Source of the DNA: Posidonia oceanica
Taxonomy: Eukaryota > Streptophyta > Magnoliopsida > Alismatales > Posidoniaceae
NCBI GenBank assembly: GCA_037176725.1
Contig: JAZBRS010000050.1
Coordinates: 14,402,001 to 14,466,000, forward strand
Direction of reading: 5' to 3'
Length of the DNA stretch: 64,000 nt
Shown: piece by piece, positions 45,949 to 56,520 of the stretch
Layout of the letters: each line of letters starts with the position of its first letter
Numbering within the stretch: the first letter of the stretch is position 1
Made by a program: the position numbers and the translations under genes
The notes under the pieces: generated by a model
The model's database searches: none
Seen by the model: the letters and a program-made list of their open reading frames with translations, nothing else
What the model was told of the DNA's origin: nothing

Positions 45949-47330
45949 ATTGATGTGCTCTTGATTTGATCGATAAAGCTCTATAGTGCAAGATTGTCTT
46001 TTAAATTGTTACAGAAAACTTGAAAAAGGAAATTACAGACTCAATGACACTACTTAATATAAACTTGATTAAATGAAAGTAAAAGGAAAACAGTAAACAA
46101 TTCCCATTCTGGTGTTCTTGCAACCTGTTAATGGTGATAGTTAAATCCCTACAAACAATGCACACTGGAACGTCTACCCTGTAGTCGCCTGTGTAACAGA
46201 CGACGAAACAAGTCGCCAGTCTAAAGTGTGACAAAACGAGGTGCCTTCTGAATAGGCGGCTAGCAGCCTGTTCTTCCGGCAACCAAGATCTGTTCTGGAC
46301 AGATCACGCAGCAAGCAGGAAAATAAAACAGTGCAAGTTTCAGACAGATCGCAGGTTTTTATTTATTGAAGTGAATAATTAATCAGTCAATTAAACCTGC
46401 ATGTTCACAATTAATGGGATTTTGGCTTATGGGTACCACTTTTTGACCTTTGTTCAAGGTCAACCAAGAAGGCCTAGGCGGCGGGTTTGTCTCTCTAAAG
46501 AGGAGCCCACCACCTAGAATTCTGTCCTTAAGATCGGCCATTATCAAACTACAAAACAGTAAATAAACAAAGAATATCAAAGTATCAAGTAACTACTAAG
46601 GATTATTTTTGACTTAAGGAAGAGGAGGAGTCAAAAATAAAACCCTAGGACACCTTGAGTTCTTAACCTAACTAGCCTAACCAAACAGAGTATGGGTGAG
46701 TGACTTGCACTGGCCCAGTTCGCTCTGTTTGATTATTTTAGTTAGGGAAAGGATTTCTCAAGGAACTTTAACTTTAATATTAATAAAATAGTTTCCACCT
46801 TAAGGGTGGACACATACAAACCTAAAATCCGAATAAAAAACTAAAATTACAGTGAATAGGATGTTAATCAGATTTTTAACTATTGCAGATCTAAAAGAAA
46901 AACAGCACAGGCTACTGAAAATAATAAACAATCTGCACTGAAATTAAAACCCAGATCTAGTCGCCTGTAATGGGTGTGCCTAGAGAAGTCGCCGCAGTGG
47001 ATTGCGACTGACTCAGGCGCCTCTTAATAGGGCAGCTGGAAACCGAAGTTCTCTGTTTTTCAGAACAGTAGTAACCCGACCCTCTACGACCCTAGATAGG
47101 AGGTTGTCGTTGCCTCAAAGTGCTAACGAGACCTCTTGTGTTAAGATCAAGGTGGTTGAGTTAGAAAAATTGTTCTAATGACAGAAAACACTACGGGGTT
47201 TAAGAGTTGTGAAAAACCTAAGCGCACGGCCTCCCAAACCGAAAACAACTAAAAAAAACAACTAGATCTAAAGAAGTAAATGAAGGAAGGAAAAAAAACT
47301 CACGTAGCACAGAGGGTTGGCTAAAGCCGG
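45949..47330 (-). other. Leader of element B
   Basis: Non-coding, collinear with the leader of C (50197-51576). It carries further GTCGCC/GGCGCC hairpins near 46180-46265 and 46960-47040. Confidence 0.65.
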
Positions 47331-47347
47331 TCCCACCGTGATCGCTA
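47331..47347 (-). other. Candidate primer-binding site of element B
   Basis: The minus strand reads TAGCGATCACGGTGGGA four bases after the LTR end. Element C has TGGCGATCACGGTGGGA in the same place, so B's copy has lost one base of the TGG start. I could not match it to a plant tRNA from memory. Confidence 0.55.
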
Positions 47348-47351
47348 GATT

Positions 47352-48661
47352 TGTGGATGTGGATTATGGGGGTGTTTATGGATGAAGATAACAATGCTTC
47401 CACGACGTCGTTAACTTTGTTGTGATCACCACTTATCAATGGGCAGACAAGGCGCCTAGGGAGATATAGATGATGTGGGTACTCGGTTCACTGGATCGAC
47501 GGTAGGATGTCGTCTAGTAGCTTCCTCGTGTTACGTGAGCATTTTCCTTTTCCTTCAAAACAAATAAAAATAAGAGATCTAGATAAGTTTGTGTGTAGTA
47601 AATGATAATAAGAAAAGACAGAGAATAATATGAAAAAATGAATCTAATACTAACCGAGGGTTGTTCCCCGCATGCATATGCTATGGGTCCTATGTTAAGG
47701 AATGCAATAATGAAATGAAAAAGATTGAAGGAAGATACTCCCTTCACCCTCGTACTGTATGCAGTGGAGTAAGGAAGCGGAGACACGGTTGGAGCTTCGG
47801 CTATGCTCGAGATCTTTGGGATCGAAGTTGGGACATAGTGATCTCTGGGATCGATAATGGAGGCTAGGGTTTCTCTCTTAGAAGATGACTCTCTCTCTCT
47901 CTCTTTGGCCTCCTTAAACCCTAAAATTGGCCCCCCTCGTGCACTGACTCACGGAGCCTTTTTATAGGTTCGTGGGACACAGGTGGCTCAAAGCTAGGAA
48001 AGTTCTAGAATCTTCTAGAAGAAAATTGATATTTAGGGTTAGTCGCCGCTTAAGCAGGTGACTGGCACAAATATCTACCGAAAATATAGAGGAAAATGCC
48101 GGGGAAACACCGCGTGACCAGGTCAGCGGAGTCCACGTCAGCTAGTCGCCGCATATAGTGGCGCCTAGCTATAGCACTATTCCAGGCAACTAAAATATTT
48201 GTTTCTGATTTTTAGGAGATTCTAAGGGATTGGATTCTAATTTTTAGGGATTTGATTAGCACATTAAAACATGTTAAAAATCAAGATATTCGTTTTGAAT
48301 CCACCTAGGATTTTTTAGATTGTTCTTTGATTATTTTATTTATGATATATATGTTATACCATATATTAAATGCTAGAAAATCACATGAATATCAATAATT
48401 TACGGAAAAATGTTATAATTGCTTATAAAATTCCCGTATGTTATATTAATGCCCAGGATATTAATATTTAGCTGGAGAGAGAGAAGTGGATGCTAGTCGC
48501 CTGTCACACAGGTGCCTACATAGTTCAGTCGCCCCTCTGAAAGGCGTCTGGCTATGTCGCCACTCTGGGAGGCAACTAGCTAGTCTTTTTGCATTTTTGA
48601 CCCTGTCTTTAAGTTAAATCTAGAAAAACTCGATAAAAGTCCGGAAAACTTTAGTGGTCTT
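47352..48661 (-). repeat. 5' LTR of element B, truncated by element C
   Basis: 1,310 bp matching 39343-40643 of the 3' LTR. The terminal about 270 bp including TGTAGATATCC is missing because element C begins at 48662. TATA box at about 47958-47968 (minus strand). Confidence 0.88.
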
Positions 48662-50173
48662 TGTAGATATCCTATTTTCGCATTTCTGAGAGTTCTTTTG
48701 AGGGTAGAAACCTTAAGGCGTCCCAAATCTCATGCCTAAGTTTGATAACACATTTTCCAGATACTCCTTGACTTCTTTAAAGCATCACTTCATCCTACCT
48801 AGGCTCAGGTTGTTGGCTGTGGCAGAGCTAACTCGCTCGGGCTCGTAACAAGTCCGAGTACCCTGGGTATCCTTCACTTCTACTCAGATTTAAAATTAGA
48901 TTTGAGTTAACAAAGATGCTTCCTTGATTTCATAGACTATCTGTAGTTTCCCAGTCTTCTATCTCGTTTTCTCTGGCAAAAACCCAGGAAAAGAGCTAGA
49001 AATGACCTAAGCTTGATAGTAGCCACTTGGGGAGGCGACTCATATAGTTGCCGCCTAAAGCGGCGACTAGTCTCGTCGCCTATTGCCCAGTTGACTTCTA
49101 TAGAAGCCATTTAAGGAGGCGACCCATGTGGATGTCACCTGGAAAGGCGACTGGGCGATCGTGGGTAGCAGTTGCTCCCCACGATCCCCTTAACCCTCAG
49201 GCACCAGCTCATCAGGCGGCTGAACGGTTGTGGAACCGCCTCGGTCTTCCCACGATCCTTGACCATCAGGCGTCAAACCATGCAGCGACTAGCAATCGTG
49301 GCTCCTTTCGAATTGCTTTTCCACAGTTATTTCCCACTCCCCCCTCGACCGTTAGGTGCCAGCTCACCTGACGACTAACAGTCGTGGCCTCGTTACCGGG
49401 TCGTCCCACACTTTGACTGAGCGGTTGCTAGATTTAGGCGCTACCCCAACCGGCAACTCAAACTAACTGCTATTTTTCTAGAATTTTCTAAACTCCAACC
49501 GTCCCCACACCCCTAGAGTCTATAAATAGACCCCCTAGGCTGGTGGTTTGAGGGTCGGAATTTTTGAGAGAAAAATCCCCCCCAGAGAGGAATTTCCAAA
49601 AGAGACAGAGCCCTGTCAGTTGTGAGCCACCTTCAGAGAGCTAGATTTCCAATCCAGAAACTCTATCTCCTCTCCCCAATAGGCTACCAACCTGAGCTTC
49701 TACCTCCGACCTTGGAAATCCTTAGCTACGCTGGAGCTCCGACTGTGCTTCCTTCTAACCTCATTGCACACAACAATAGGGTGAAAGGGAGTATCTTCCT
49801 CCAATCTAATTTCTTATTGCATCTCTTTACATCCCTTAGCATAGGACCATAACATATGCATACGGGGAACAACCCCCGGTCAGTATTTGTTTTCTTTTAG
49901 TTATGTTCGTTCACTTCTGTTACTGACTACTACACTTAAGCTAATTTAAATCTATGTTGTTTTGTTTTGAAGGAAAGGAAGGAATTCACGTAGCACGAGG
50001 AAGTCGCTAGACGACATCCTGTCGTCGATCTAGTGGTCTGAGGACCCGCATCATCATAATCTCCCCCCATGTGTCTTGTCTGCCCAAAGACGAGTGGCGA
50101 TCACAACAAAAGCTGTCGACGTTGTGGAAGCGCTGACATCTTCTCAAACACCGCCCCCAAATTCCACACTACA
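48662..50173 (+). repeat. 5' LTR of element C
   Basis: Starts TGTAGATATCCTATTTTCGC and ends CACTACA at 50173 (50168 is the alternative end). About 1,512 bp. TATA box TATAAATAG at 49521-49529. Stem-loops with GTCGCC/GGCGACT arms cluster at about 49020-49440. It directly abuts B's inverted 5' LTR, forming a head-to-head pair. Confidence 0.88.
49521..49529 (+). promoter_or_regulatory. TATA box in element C LTR
   Basis: TATAAATAG inside AGTCTATAAATAGACC, itself a short dyad. The same site is found in the solo LTR (35633-35640, minus strand). Confidence 0.65.
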
Positions 50174-50179
50174 GAAAAG

Positions 50180-50196
50180 TGGCGATCACGGTGGGA
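50180..50196 (+). other. Candidate primer-binding site of element C
   Basis: TGGCGATCACGGTGGGA six bases after the LTR. TGG at the start and the position fit a PBS, but the priming tRNA is not identified. Confidence 0.6.
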
Positions 50197-51576
50197 CTCG
50201 GCTTTAGCCAACCCTCGTGCTACGTGAGTCAGTTCCTCCCTTTCTTTCCATCATTCTCATAGATTTAGGAGTAGTTTTTTAGGTTCGGGTAATCGTGCGC
50301 TTAGGTTTTCACGATACCCCGAACCTTTTCTCGTTTTTTTTCTCTCTCATTCTGTTTCTAACATCAGTAAAATCCCAAGCTCCAATAGCTGGGGCTATTT
50401 TACTGAGGTTAGAAGACTGTGTTGTGAGCCGCCAGTCCTAGCAGTGTCTATTAGAGCCGCTCTTCCAGAGGGCGATTGACAGAGACACCATTTAAACAGG
50501 CACCTCACCCAGTCCGTTTTTACTGCAGACTCTTTGTTTTTTCCTATATCCTGTGTTGTGTTTTTAGATCTGCAGTAGCACTAAAAGAAAAAAAATTTAA
50601 AAACAACTCTCCATGTCCACTGTATTTTAGTTTTTTAACAGTTTTTAGCTTTGCTCTCCCTTAAGGTGGAAACTAATTGTTTAGTATTAAAGTGGATGTC
50701 CCTTGAGGAAGTCTTCCTCTAGCTAGAACAGTTAACATGAGCGAACCCGGGCCAGTGCAAGTCGCTCTCCCATACTCAGTGTTAGCTGCAATAGTTAGAT
50801 CAAGATCTCAAGGTGTCCCAAGTGTTGTTGTTGGCTTCTCTCTCACCCTGAGCCAATAGTGAAACTTGGTAGATACTTTACACCATAGTAATTTGTGTTT
50901 GTTTATTGCTTTATGGTTTGTTAATTGCCGAGCCTAAGGACAGAATCCTAGGTGGAAGGTCCCTCTTTAGAGAGACAAGCCCCCCATCTAGGCCCCTCTT
51001 GGTGGACCCTAGCGAAGGTCAAGGAGGAGTACCTTAAAGTCAACCAATCCTAGTTACTTGTGACCCACGCAGGTTTAATTAATCAATCCATTAATTAAAC
51101 ACTTAAATAAGTAAAAGCAACACATTGTTTGAAACCTGCTCTCATTTTCTTTCTTGACTGTTGCATGGTGTGTCTAAGACAGACCTGGTTTGTTGACTGA
51201 ACAAGGGGCACAGCCGCCAGTTCAAGAGGCGCTTCTCTGAGCCGCCGGTGAAATCAGCGACTTGTCCGGCTGCTTGTAAAACAGGCGATTATCAGGGACT
51301 TACGTTTCAGTGCATTGCTTGCAGGGATTAGGCACATTACTGATCACAAGGCTATAAGCACAGGCTGTTTTAATTTCTGCTAATTTTTTTCAAATTCCAT
51401 CGAGTCTGTATTAATTAGTGTTCCTTGAGTCTGTAATTTCTTTTTTTATCTTCTATAATAGTCTAGAAAAGCAAAAGCAAAAACAAAAAGAAAAGACAAA
51501 AGCAAAAAAAAAAAAGAAAAAAAGAGAAAAAGAAAAAAAGAAAAAAGGAAAAAGAAAGTACAAAAAGAAAAGGACA
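50197..51576 (+). other. Leader of element C
   Basis: Non-coding. It contains hairpins near 50430-50500 and 51210-51300 and a long A/G tract (51468-51570) just before the gag start. The open frame upstream of 51577 is Lys-rich and not part of gag in B. Confidence 0.6.
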
Positions 51577-53799
51577 ATGGAGCACATGAGCACGTCTTCA
51601 ATCTCTACCTCCATGGCACAGCAAGGCCAAGGCCCAGATGGGTCTTTCTTCAGAGGCTCAACCTCACAAACAGAAGGGCCAGGAACCCCCGGCTTCTCAC
51701 GAGCCGCCGGCCGGCGAAAATTCCCACACGCCTTCATCTCCTTCGATTACCACACTGATGCAAATGAAGGAGGGGAGGCAGATCAGTCCCGAGCAATGAA
51801 CATCCCGCCCGAGTTCACACGTCCCGAGGCAACTTCTAACGTTGTACCTCCCGTTGTGACTACTTCCTACCCGATTGAGGAGGAGACCTACGAGGTCCGG
51901 CAATCCCTGGCTCAACAACAACATTTCACGCACACAAGCCCACAAACCTCCACCCTCCAAGAACACCACAACCACCTATTCCATACGCCAGTCTACACAC
52001 ACGCCACACCTAACCCTGCCTTCCCTAACCAAGGCTCCTATCCACCATACTACACGAGGCCCACCTACCATTATATCCACCCAACTCCACCATACACAAC
52101 CCCATGCCTGCCACAACCGCCCGCTAACACGCCATACTATCCCACTCCACCTCCACCATCATTCTTCCATCCACAACAACCTCTCATTAACACACCTTAC
52201 TACCATACATGACCCCAATCATCATTCTTCCATCCACAACATAACCCATCACTACCACCATTCCCACCAACACACTAGCACCCAAGCCAGGGGCATTACA
52301 CCGCACCAGGGACTGATCTTAAGAGGATGATTGCCGAAGCACTAACGGAGGCCGGAGTCACTTCCAAGACGCCCATCGGCTACGACATCTCCAAGTTCCC
52401 TCACTTTGCCTTTCCCCTAGGGTTTAAAATGCCAAAAATGAGGAGATATAATGGTACAGAGGATCCCAGGAACCACATAGCTGCCTTCACTATGGATACT
52501 CTGCCATACCGTTATGACGCCGGGCTCACTGCATACCTCTTCTTCAAGATGCTTGAGGGAGAAGCCTTAAAGTGGTTTGACACCCTGAATTCCTATGATC
52601 TCCAGGATTTTAGGATAATTGAGGAGAAATTTCTAAATCAATACAGTCACTGGGTGCCACACAAACCCACTGTGGGCGACCTCACAGCTGAGAGGATGAG
52701 GTCGAATGAGGACTTCGTCACCTTCGCTAGCTAGTGGAGGGACATGGCCGCTAGGTCAGAGTGCTACATACCTGAAGGCCAAGCCATGGAAATAATCGCA
52801 AGAAATACCACGGGAGCACTTAGAGTTGGACTGTTGGTAGGTGACTTCCACACCTATCCACAGTTATTTGAGCGGGCTGGCAAGATGATGCGGAACAGAG
52901 AAGAGCTGCCATTCTTGGAGCTCGAAGCAAAAAGCCGGAAGAAGACTGTGGGACATACAATAGAAGGTGTCACTGGCAACATGGCACAACTAACCACGTA
53001 GCATCAAAGGGGATGGAAAGGGCAACCCTTCCAGCAGCCTCAATATCAAGTGGAACCATAGAGGCAGCCATTCCAACAGTTCCTACTCCAGCACCCTAAT
53101 CTCTTGGTTAATGCCCAACAGGGGCAGAACAACGGTCAATACAAAGCACCACCGCAAGGGTAGAGGGACTACCACAATGTTCCTCCTCCACAGGCACCTA
53201 GAGGACCAAGGAGACAAAGCTACCCACCACTTCCAGAGACGATCCCAGACATCTTCAGGATGCTGATCGAAAGTGGGGACTTACAACTCCCAGTGCCAAA
53301 ACCAAATGCTCCCAATGCAAACATGACCAAGTACTGTGCATACCACCAGAAAAATGGGCACACACTTGAAGAATGTTATGTGTTAAAAGATCGAATATAT
53401 GATCAAAATGATAAGGGAGAAATAATGTGGTCAGCCCTCAAGGACAGATTAAAAGAGGCTAGGACGGGACAGCACAAGTTGCAGATACACCAGAACCCTC
53501 TGCCTAATCACCCGGTGGCGCACCTAGAGATAGAAGGCAACCCACCTGAGGCCGAGACCGTCACCATGTGCCTAAATGAATCAGAACTAGAGCCGGCTTC
53601 CTCCGTTGCGGAAAGCAATGACGTCGAGGTGTGCTCTGAACAGGGATCCATAGAATGGGAATTCCCAATAGAGGCAACACAAGACGAAGAAGGCGAGGAG
53701 GATGACCTCGAGCTCCTTAGGTGCTTCAATTTCCTCTTAGGAACAAAATGGCGAGACAGATCCCTTCGAGCTAGCCCGAAAAATTATCAAGGAATATGA
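51577..53799 (+). pseudogene. gag: Element C gag, decayed
   Basis: The start at 51577 is chosen because GPDGSFFRGSTSQ aligns with the B gag N-terminus. A Pro/Tyr/His-rich region is followed by the Gag core (RYNGTEDPRNHIAAFTMDTL, EGEALKWFDTLNS) and a zinc-knuckle-like CAYHQKNGHTLEECY near 53335-53380, then an acidic tail. One frame carries TGA at 52210 and TAG at 52276, 52732, 52999, 53059 and 53161. A shift of frame near 53740-53760 then leads into the protease frame. Confidence 0.87.
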
Positions 53800-53860
53800 G
53801 CGGAGAAATATAGTCTTAAAGGACTCAGAAGTACCCACTCCGGAGAAACAGCTCTAGCCT

Positions 53861-54406
53861 TTGGTGATCATCGTAGAGGTCAACGGCTACCTCCTCCCTA
53901 GCATACTTGTGGACACAGGGGCTAGTCGCAGTGCGTGCTCTCTGAACACACTCGACTACCTGGACGGCGAAGAAGAAGATATCACCAGGGAGAGGATCTT
54001 CTGCAAGGGCTTTCATAATATCCAGACAGAGGTGATAGGGATAGTTCAGCTGGCAATTACCATCGGCCCCCTCACCAGCATTACCAAGGTCATGGTGGTA
54101 GAATGCGAACTAGTAGAACCATTGATCCTGGGGAGAACTTGGCTAGCGGAAATATGTGCAGTTGCGTCCCCGACGCACCAGCTATTAAAGTTCAAGTTCC
54201 AAGGCGAGATGATCACCATCCAGGTAGACCATGAAACGACCCTGGAAATGATCTGGGGACCTTATCTGGCGAGATTCCACATGGGAGATCCAGCTCCAAA
54301 TGGCACACGTGGTTGGATCGATGATGGGGACGATGAAGCCCCAAGTATCCAAGGATTCCAGCAGCTCATTAATGATCAAGTAGCCCAAGGGTATCCCCAG
54401 ATCTAG
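53861..54406 (+). pseudogene. First retropepsin-like domain of element C (extra copy)
   Basis: The open segment is 181 codons, in frame with the canonical protease that follows. It has VNGYLLPSILVDTGASRSAC with an intact DTGA active-site motif, a strand block GIVQLAITIGPLTSITKV, and VEPLILGRTWLAEICAVASP, the retropepsin C-terminal block. TAG codons flank it (53855 and 54404). It lies between the gag zinc knuckle and the helical linker that precedes the usual Tat protease. The Ogre element here has one protease only. Whether it is catalytic or a non-cutting dimer partner cannot be told from sequence. Confidence 0.75.
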
Positions 54407-54550
54407 AGGCCCGCATTGTTGAGCTCATCTCAGCTACCCAAAAACCAGGGGTAGTCTCTCCTTAGGAAACCTCTGTCTCTGCTCAAGTCTGGCCATGCCA
54501 TGGGAGAACACAACCAGGCTCAGCAGGCCCCCATCACAAGAACAGGATAG

Positions 54551-55987
54551 ATCTCCAACCAAGTCGCACCGCCTCCGCCTGATGCAGAACAAGCCATTTC
54601 CCCGCCTCAACCAGAGTTCCACATACCCCGGAGGATAGAAGGCACCTTCGATGTCCTGGAGCAGCTCAGAAAGACACAAGCAAAGATCTCCATCTATGAG
54701 CTGATCAGAGCCTCAGAGAAGCACCGGGATATCCTGATGGAGGTATTGAAGAAAGCCCAAGTACCGGAGGACATGCCCGCTGAAGCTCTGGCCGCCGTCG
54801 CCGCCGCTGTGTTCATGGAGCCTACAATTATCTTCACCGACTTCGAATTAGCTCCTCCTGAGAGGAGGACCTTACCTTTAAGTGTTACTATTGTAATAAA
54901 CAGTTACAAACTTTCTGGTGTGCTTGTCGATACCGGGGCAATTTTAAACATATGCTCCCAAGAAACCCTGCAGTTAGTTAGGCTAACAGAATCTCAATTA
55001 TGCCCAGCAGCCTTAACTATATCAGGGTACGACAACAACAAAAAATCAGGCTTGGGAAAGATCACTGTCCAAGTTACCATTGGCCCCCTCCAAATGGAAA
55101 TAGAACTGATAATAGTCGATGCCCCAATCTCGTATCGGCTCATCTTAGGGCGCCAATGGATAGAAGAGATCAAGGCAGTCACCTCCCCACACCACCAATG
55201 CATGAAGTTCCCTTACCAAGGAAAAATCATCAAAATACGGGGAGACGAGCCAGTGGAAGCTGAAGCCCACTTGGTAACAGTCCCGACTACCACGCCGGCA
55301 CCATTGATCAGGGACTCAATTGCCAAGGCCATAAACAATGTCAAAAAGGTCTTCGCTCCTAAGAGTATTGATATAAATCAATACGATTACCCTGACCACA
55401 TGAAAAGGCCTTGGGAGATCCTCCTCAAGATAAGATACACCCCGGGGAAAGGACTTGGCCGCCAGGAACAAGGAATGAGGGACGCGCTTGAAACGCCTGA
55501 GGAGCGCAGTCGTACCGGGCTAGGGTACCTTGGGCAACCAGATCCAAGCAAACCTCTAGCATGGTCACTTGCCAACCACTTCATGTCAGTCGGGCTACAA
55601 GTGCACGACAAGCAAGTGTCAGACAAAGTTCCCGACTTCCCAGCAACAACAACAGCTGCAAGGGCCCCTAAGTCCATCATCCTTGGCGCTCTTACAGACC
55701 CCGAGACGGCACTAACTCCTTCTCCCTGCCTAGAAGAAGTTCCAACCATCCTCAACGCTTCGACGAAGCCCGAGGAAGAAGCATCAACCTCCTACACGGA
55801 AGAGGTCCTTGCTGCTCTCCCCGCATCCTCAGAAGCTCCTCCGGACATCCAAGCAAGCGATTCCTCCAGAACCTCCACTGATGGCGCTGAAGTAGAGGAC
55901 TCCAACCCTGTCTGCAAGCTCACCTGCCTTTTCAACAATCTACGACCTTATCCCTCGAAGCAAAAAGGGACCCAAGCCACAGATTAA
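54551..55987 (+). pseudogene. Canonical protease of element C with G-patch-like tail
   Basis: After TAG codons at 54452 and 54548 the frame is open to TAA at 55985-55987. A helical segment (VLEQLRKTQAKISIYELIRA) matches the region before the Ogre protease. The retropepsin reads SGVLVDTGAILNICSQETL near 54920-54970 and YRLILGRQWIEEIKAVTSP near 55133-55185. A G-patch-like element (YTPGKGLGRQEQGM and TGLGYLG) lies about 230-265 residues after the in-frame Met at 54737. The tail is acidic and Ser/Pro-rich. Confidence 0.8.
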
Positions 55988-56146
55988 ACTTCCCAACCTC
56001 CGGACATCCAAGCAAGTGACTCCTCCGGAACCTCCACTGAAGACACCAAAGCAGAGGGCTCCAACCCCATCTGCAAGCTCACTCGTTTCTTCAGCAACCT
56101 ACGGCCTTGTCCCTCTAAGCAAGAAGGGGCCGGGGCCACTGACTGA
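55841..56146 (+). repeat. 159-bp tandem duplication at the end of the C protease ORF
   Basis: Two copies (55841-55987 and 56000-56146) start CCGGACATCCAAGCAAG and each ends with a stop codon (TAA, then TGA). The period of 159 bp is a multiple of three. Both encode PPDIQASDSS... and ...SNPxCKLT, with several amino-acid differences, so the duplication is not recent. Confidence 0.85.
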
Positions 56147-56520
56147 ATGCCCAATGGCGAACCGCCTCCACCGCAGAGGCAAACCTAGGGGCAAACCCCC
56201 TACCCTTGTAAATAATTTCTTTCCCACATTTAATTCCTGCATTTTGTTTTCGCATGATTTACTTTCCAGCAATTTACTTCCTAGTTTAGTTAGTAGTGGG
56301 GAAGGTAAACGAGGGCAAGGCAGGGACGGCTTAACCGCCACCGTGTCCTCGCAAAAAGTATCTAATCACTCTACTAAGTGTACAGGTCAGAATAGGAAGG
56401 AGCCGATCACCCAAACTGTAAGAGTATGTCACTATACCACAGCATTGCCACAGGAGCTAGCCACGTCACATGCCATCTTCCTGGTCGAAGAAGTGTCAAA
56501 TATCACTGGCAAAAACACTG
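56147..56520 (+). other. Protease-RT junction of element C, possible intron
   Basis: Changes frame from gag-protease to RT. It contains a possible donor (TTGTAAATA near 56206) and a possible acceptor (AGTGTACAG near 56376-56384). Ogre elements are known to have an intron between protease and RT, so splicing could join the two frames. This is inference only; the RT frame happens to be open through the region. Confidence 0.35.

Larger units (their letters stand above)
39343..48661 (-). mobile_element. Element B: Tat-type element with gag but no pol
   Basis: Minus-strand element: 5' LTR (47352-48661, its first about 270 bp displaced by element C), PBS, leader, gag (45948-43338), 3' UTR, polypurine tract and 3' LTR (40913-39343). 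The LTRs, leader, gag and 3' UTR all have collinear counterparts in element C. The protease, RT, RNase H and integrase present in C between 53861 and 59996 are entirely missing. It is therefore non-autonomous. The expected target duplication on the left is CTTGC (39338-39342); the right copy would lie beyond element C. Confidence 0.85.

Noticed and set aside
51418..51576. Upstream extension of the C gag ORF
   Set aside because: Lys-rich translation of a purine tract, not matched in element B, whose gag begins at the position equivalent to 51577.
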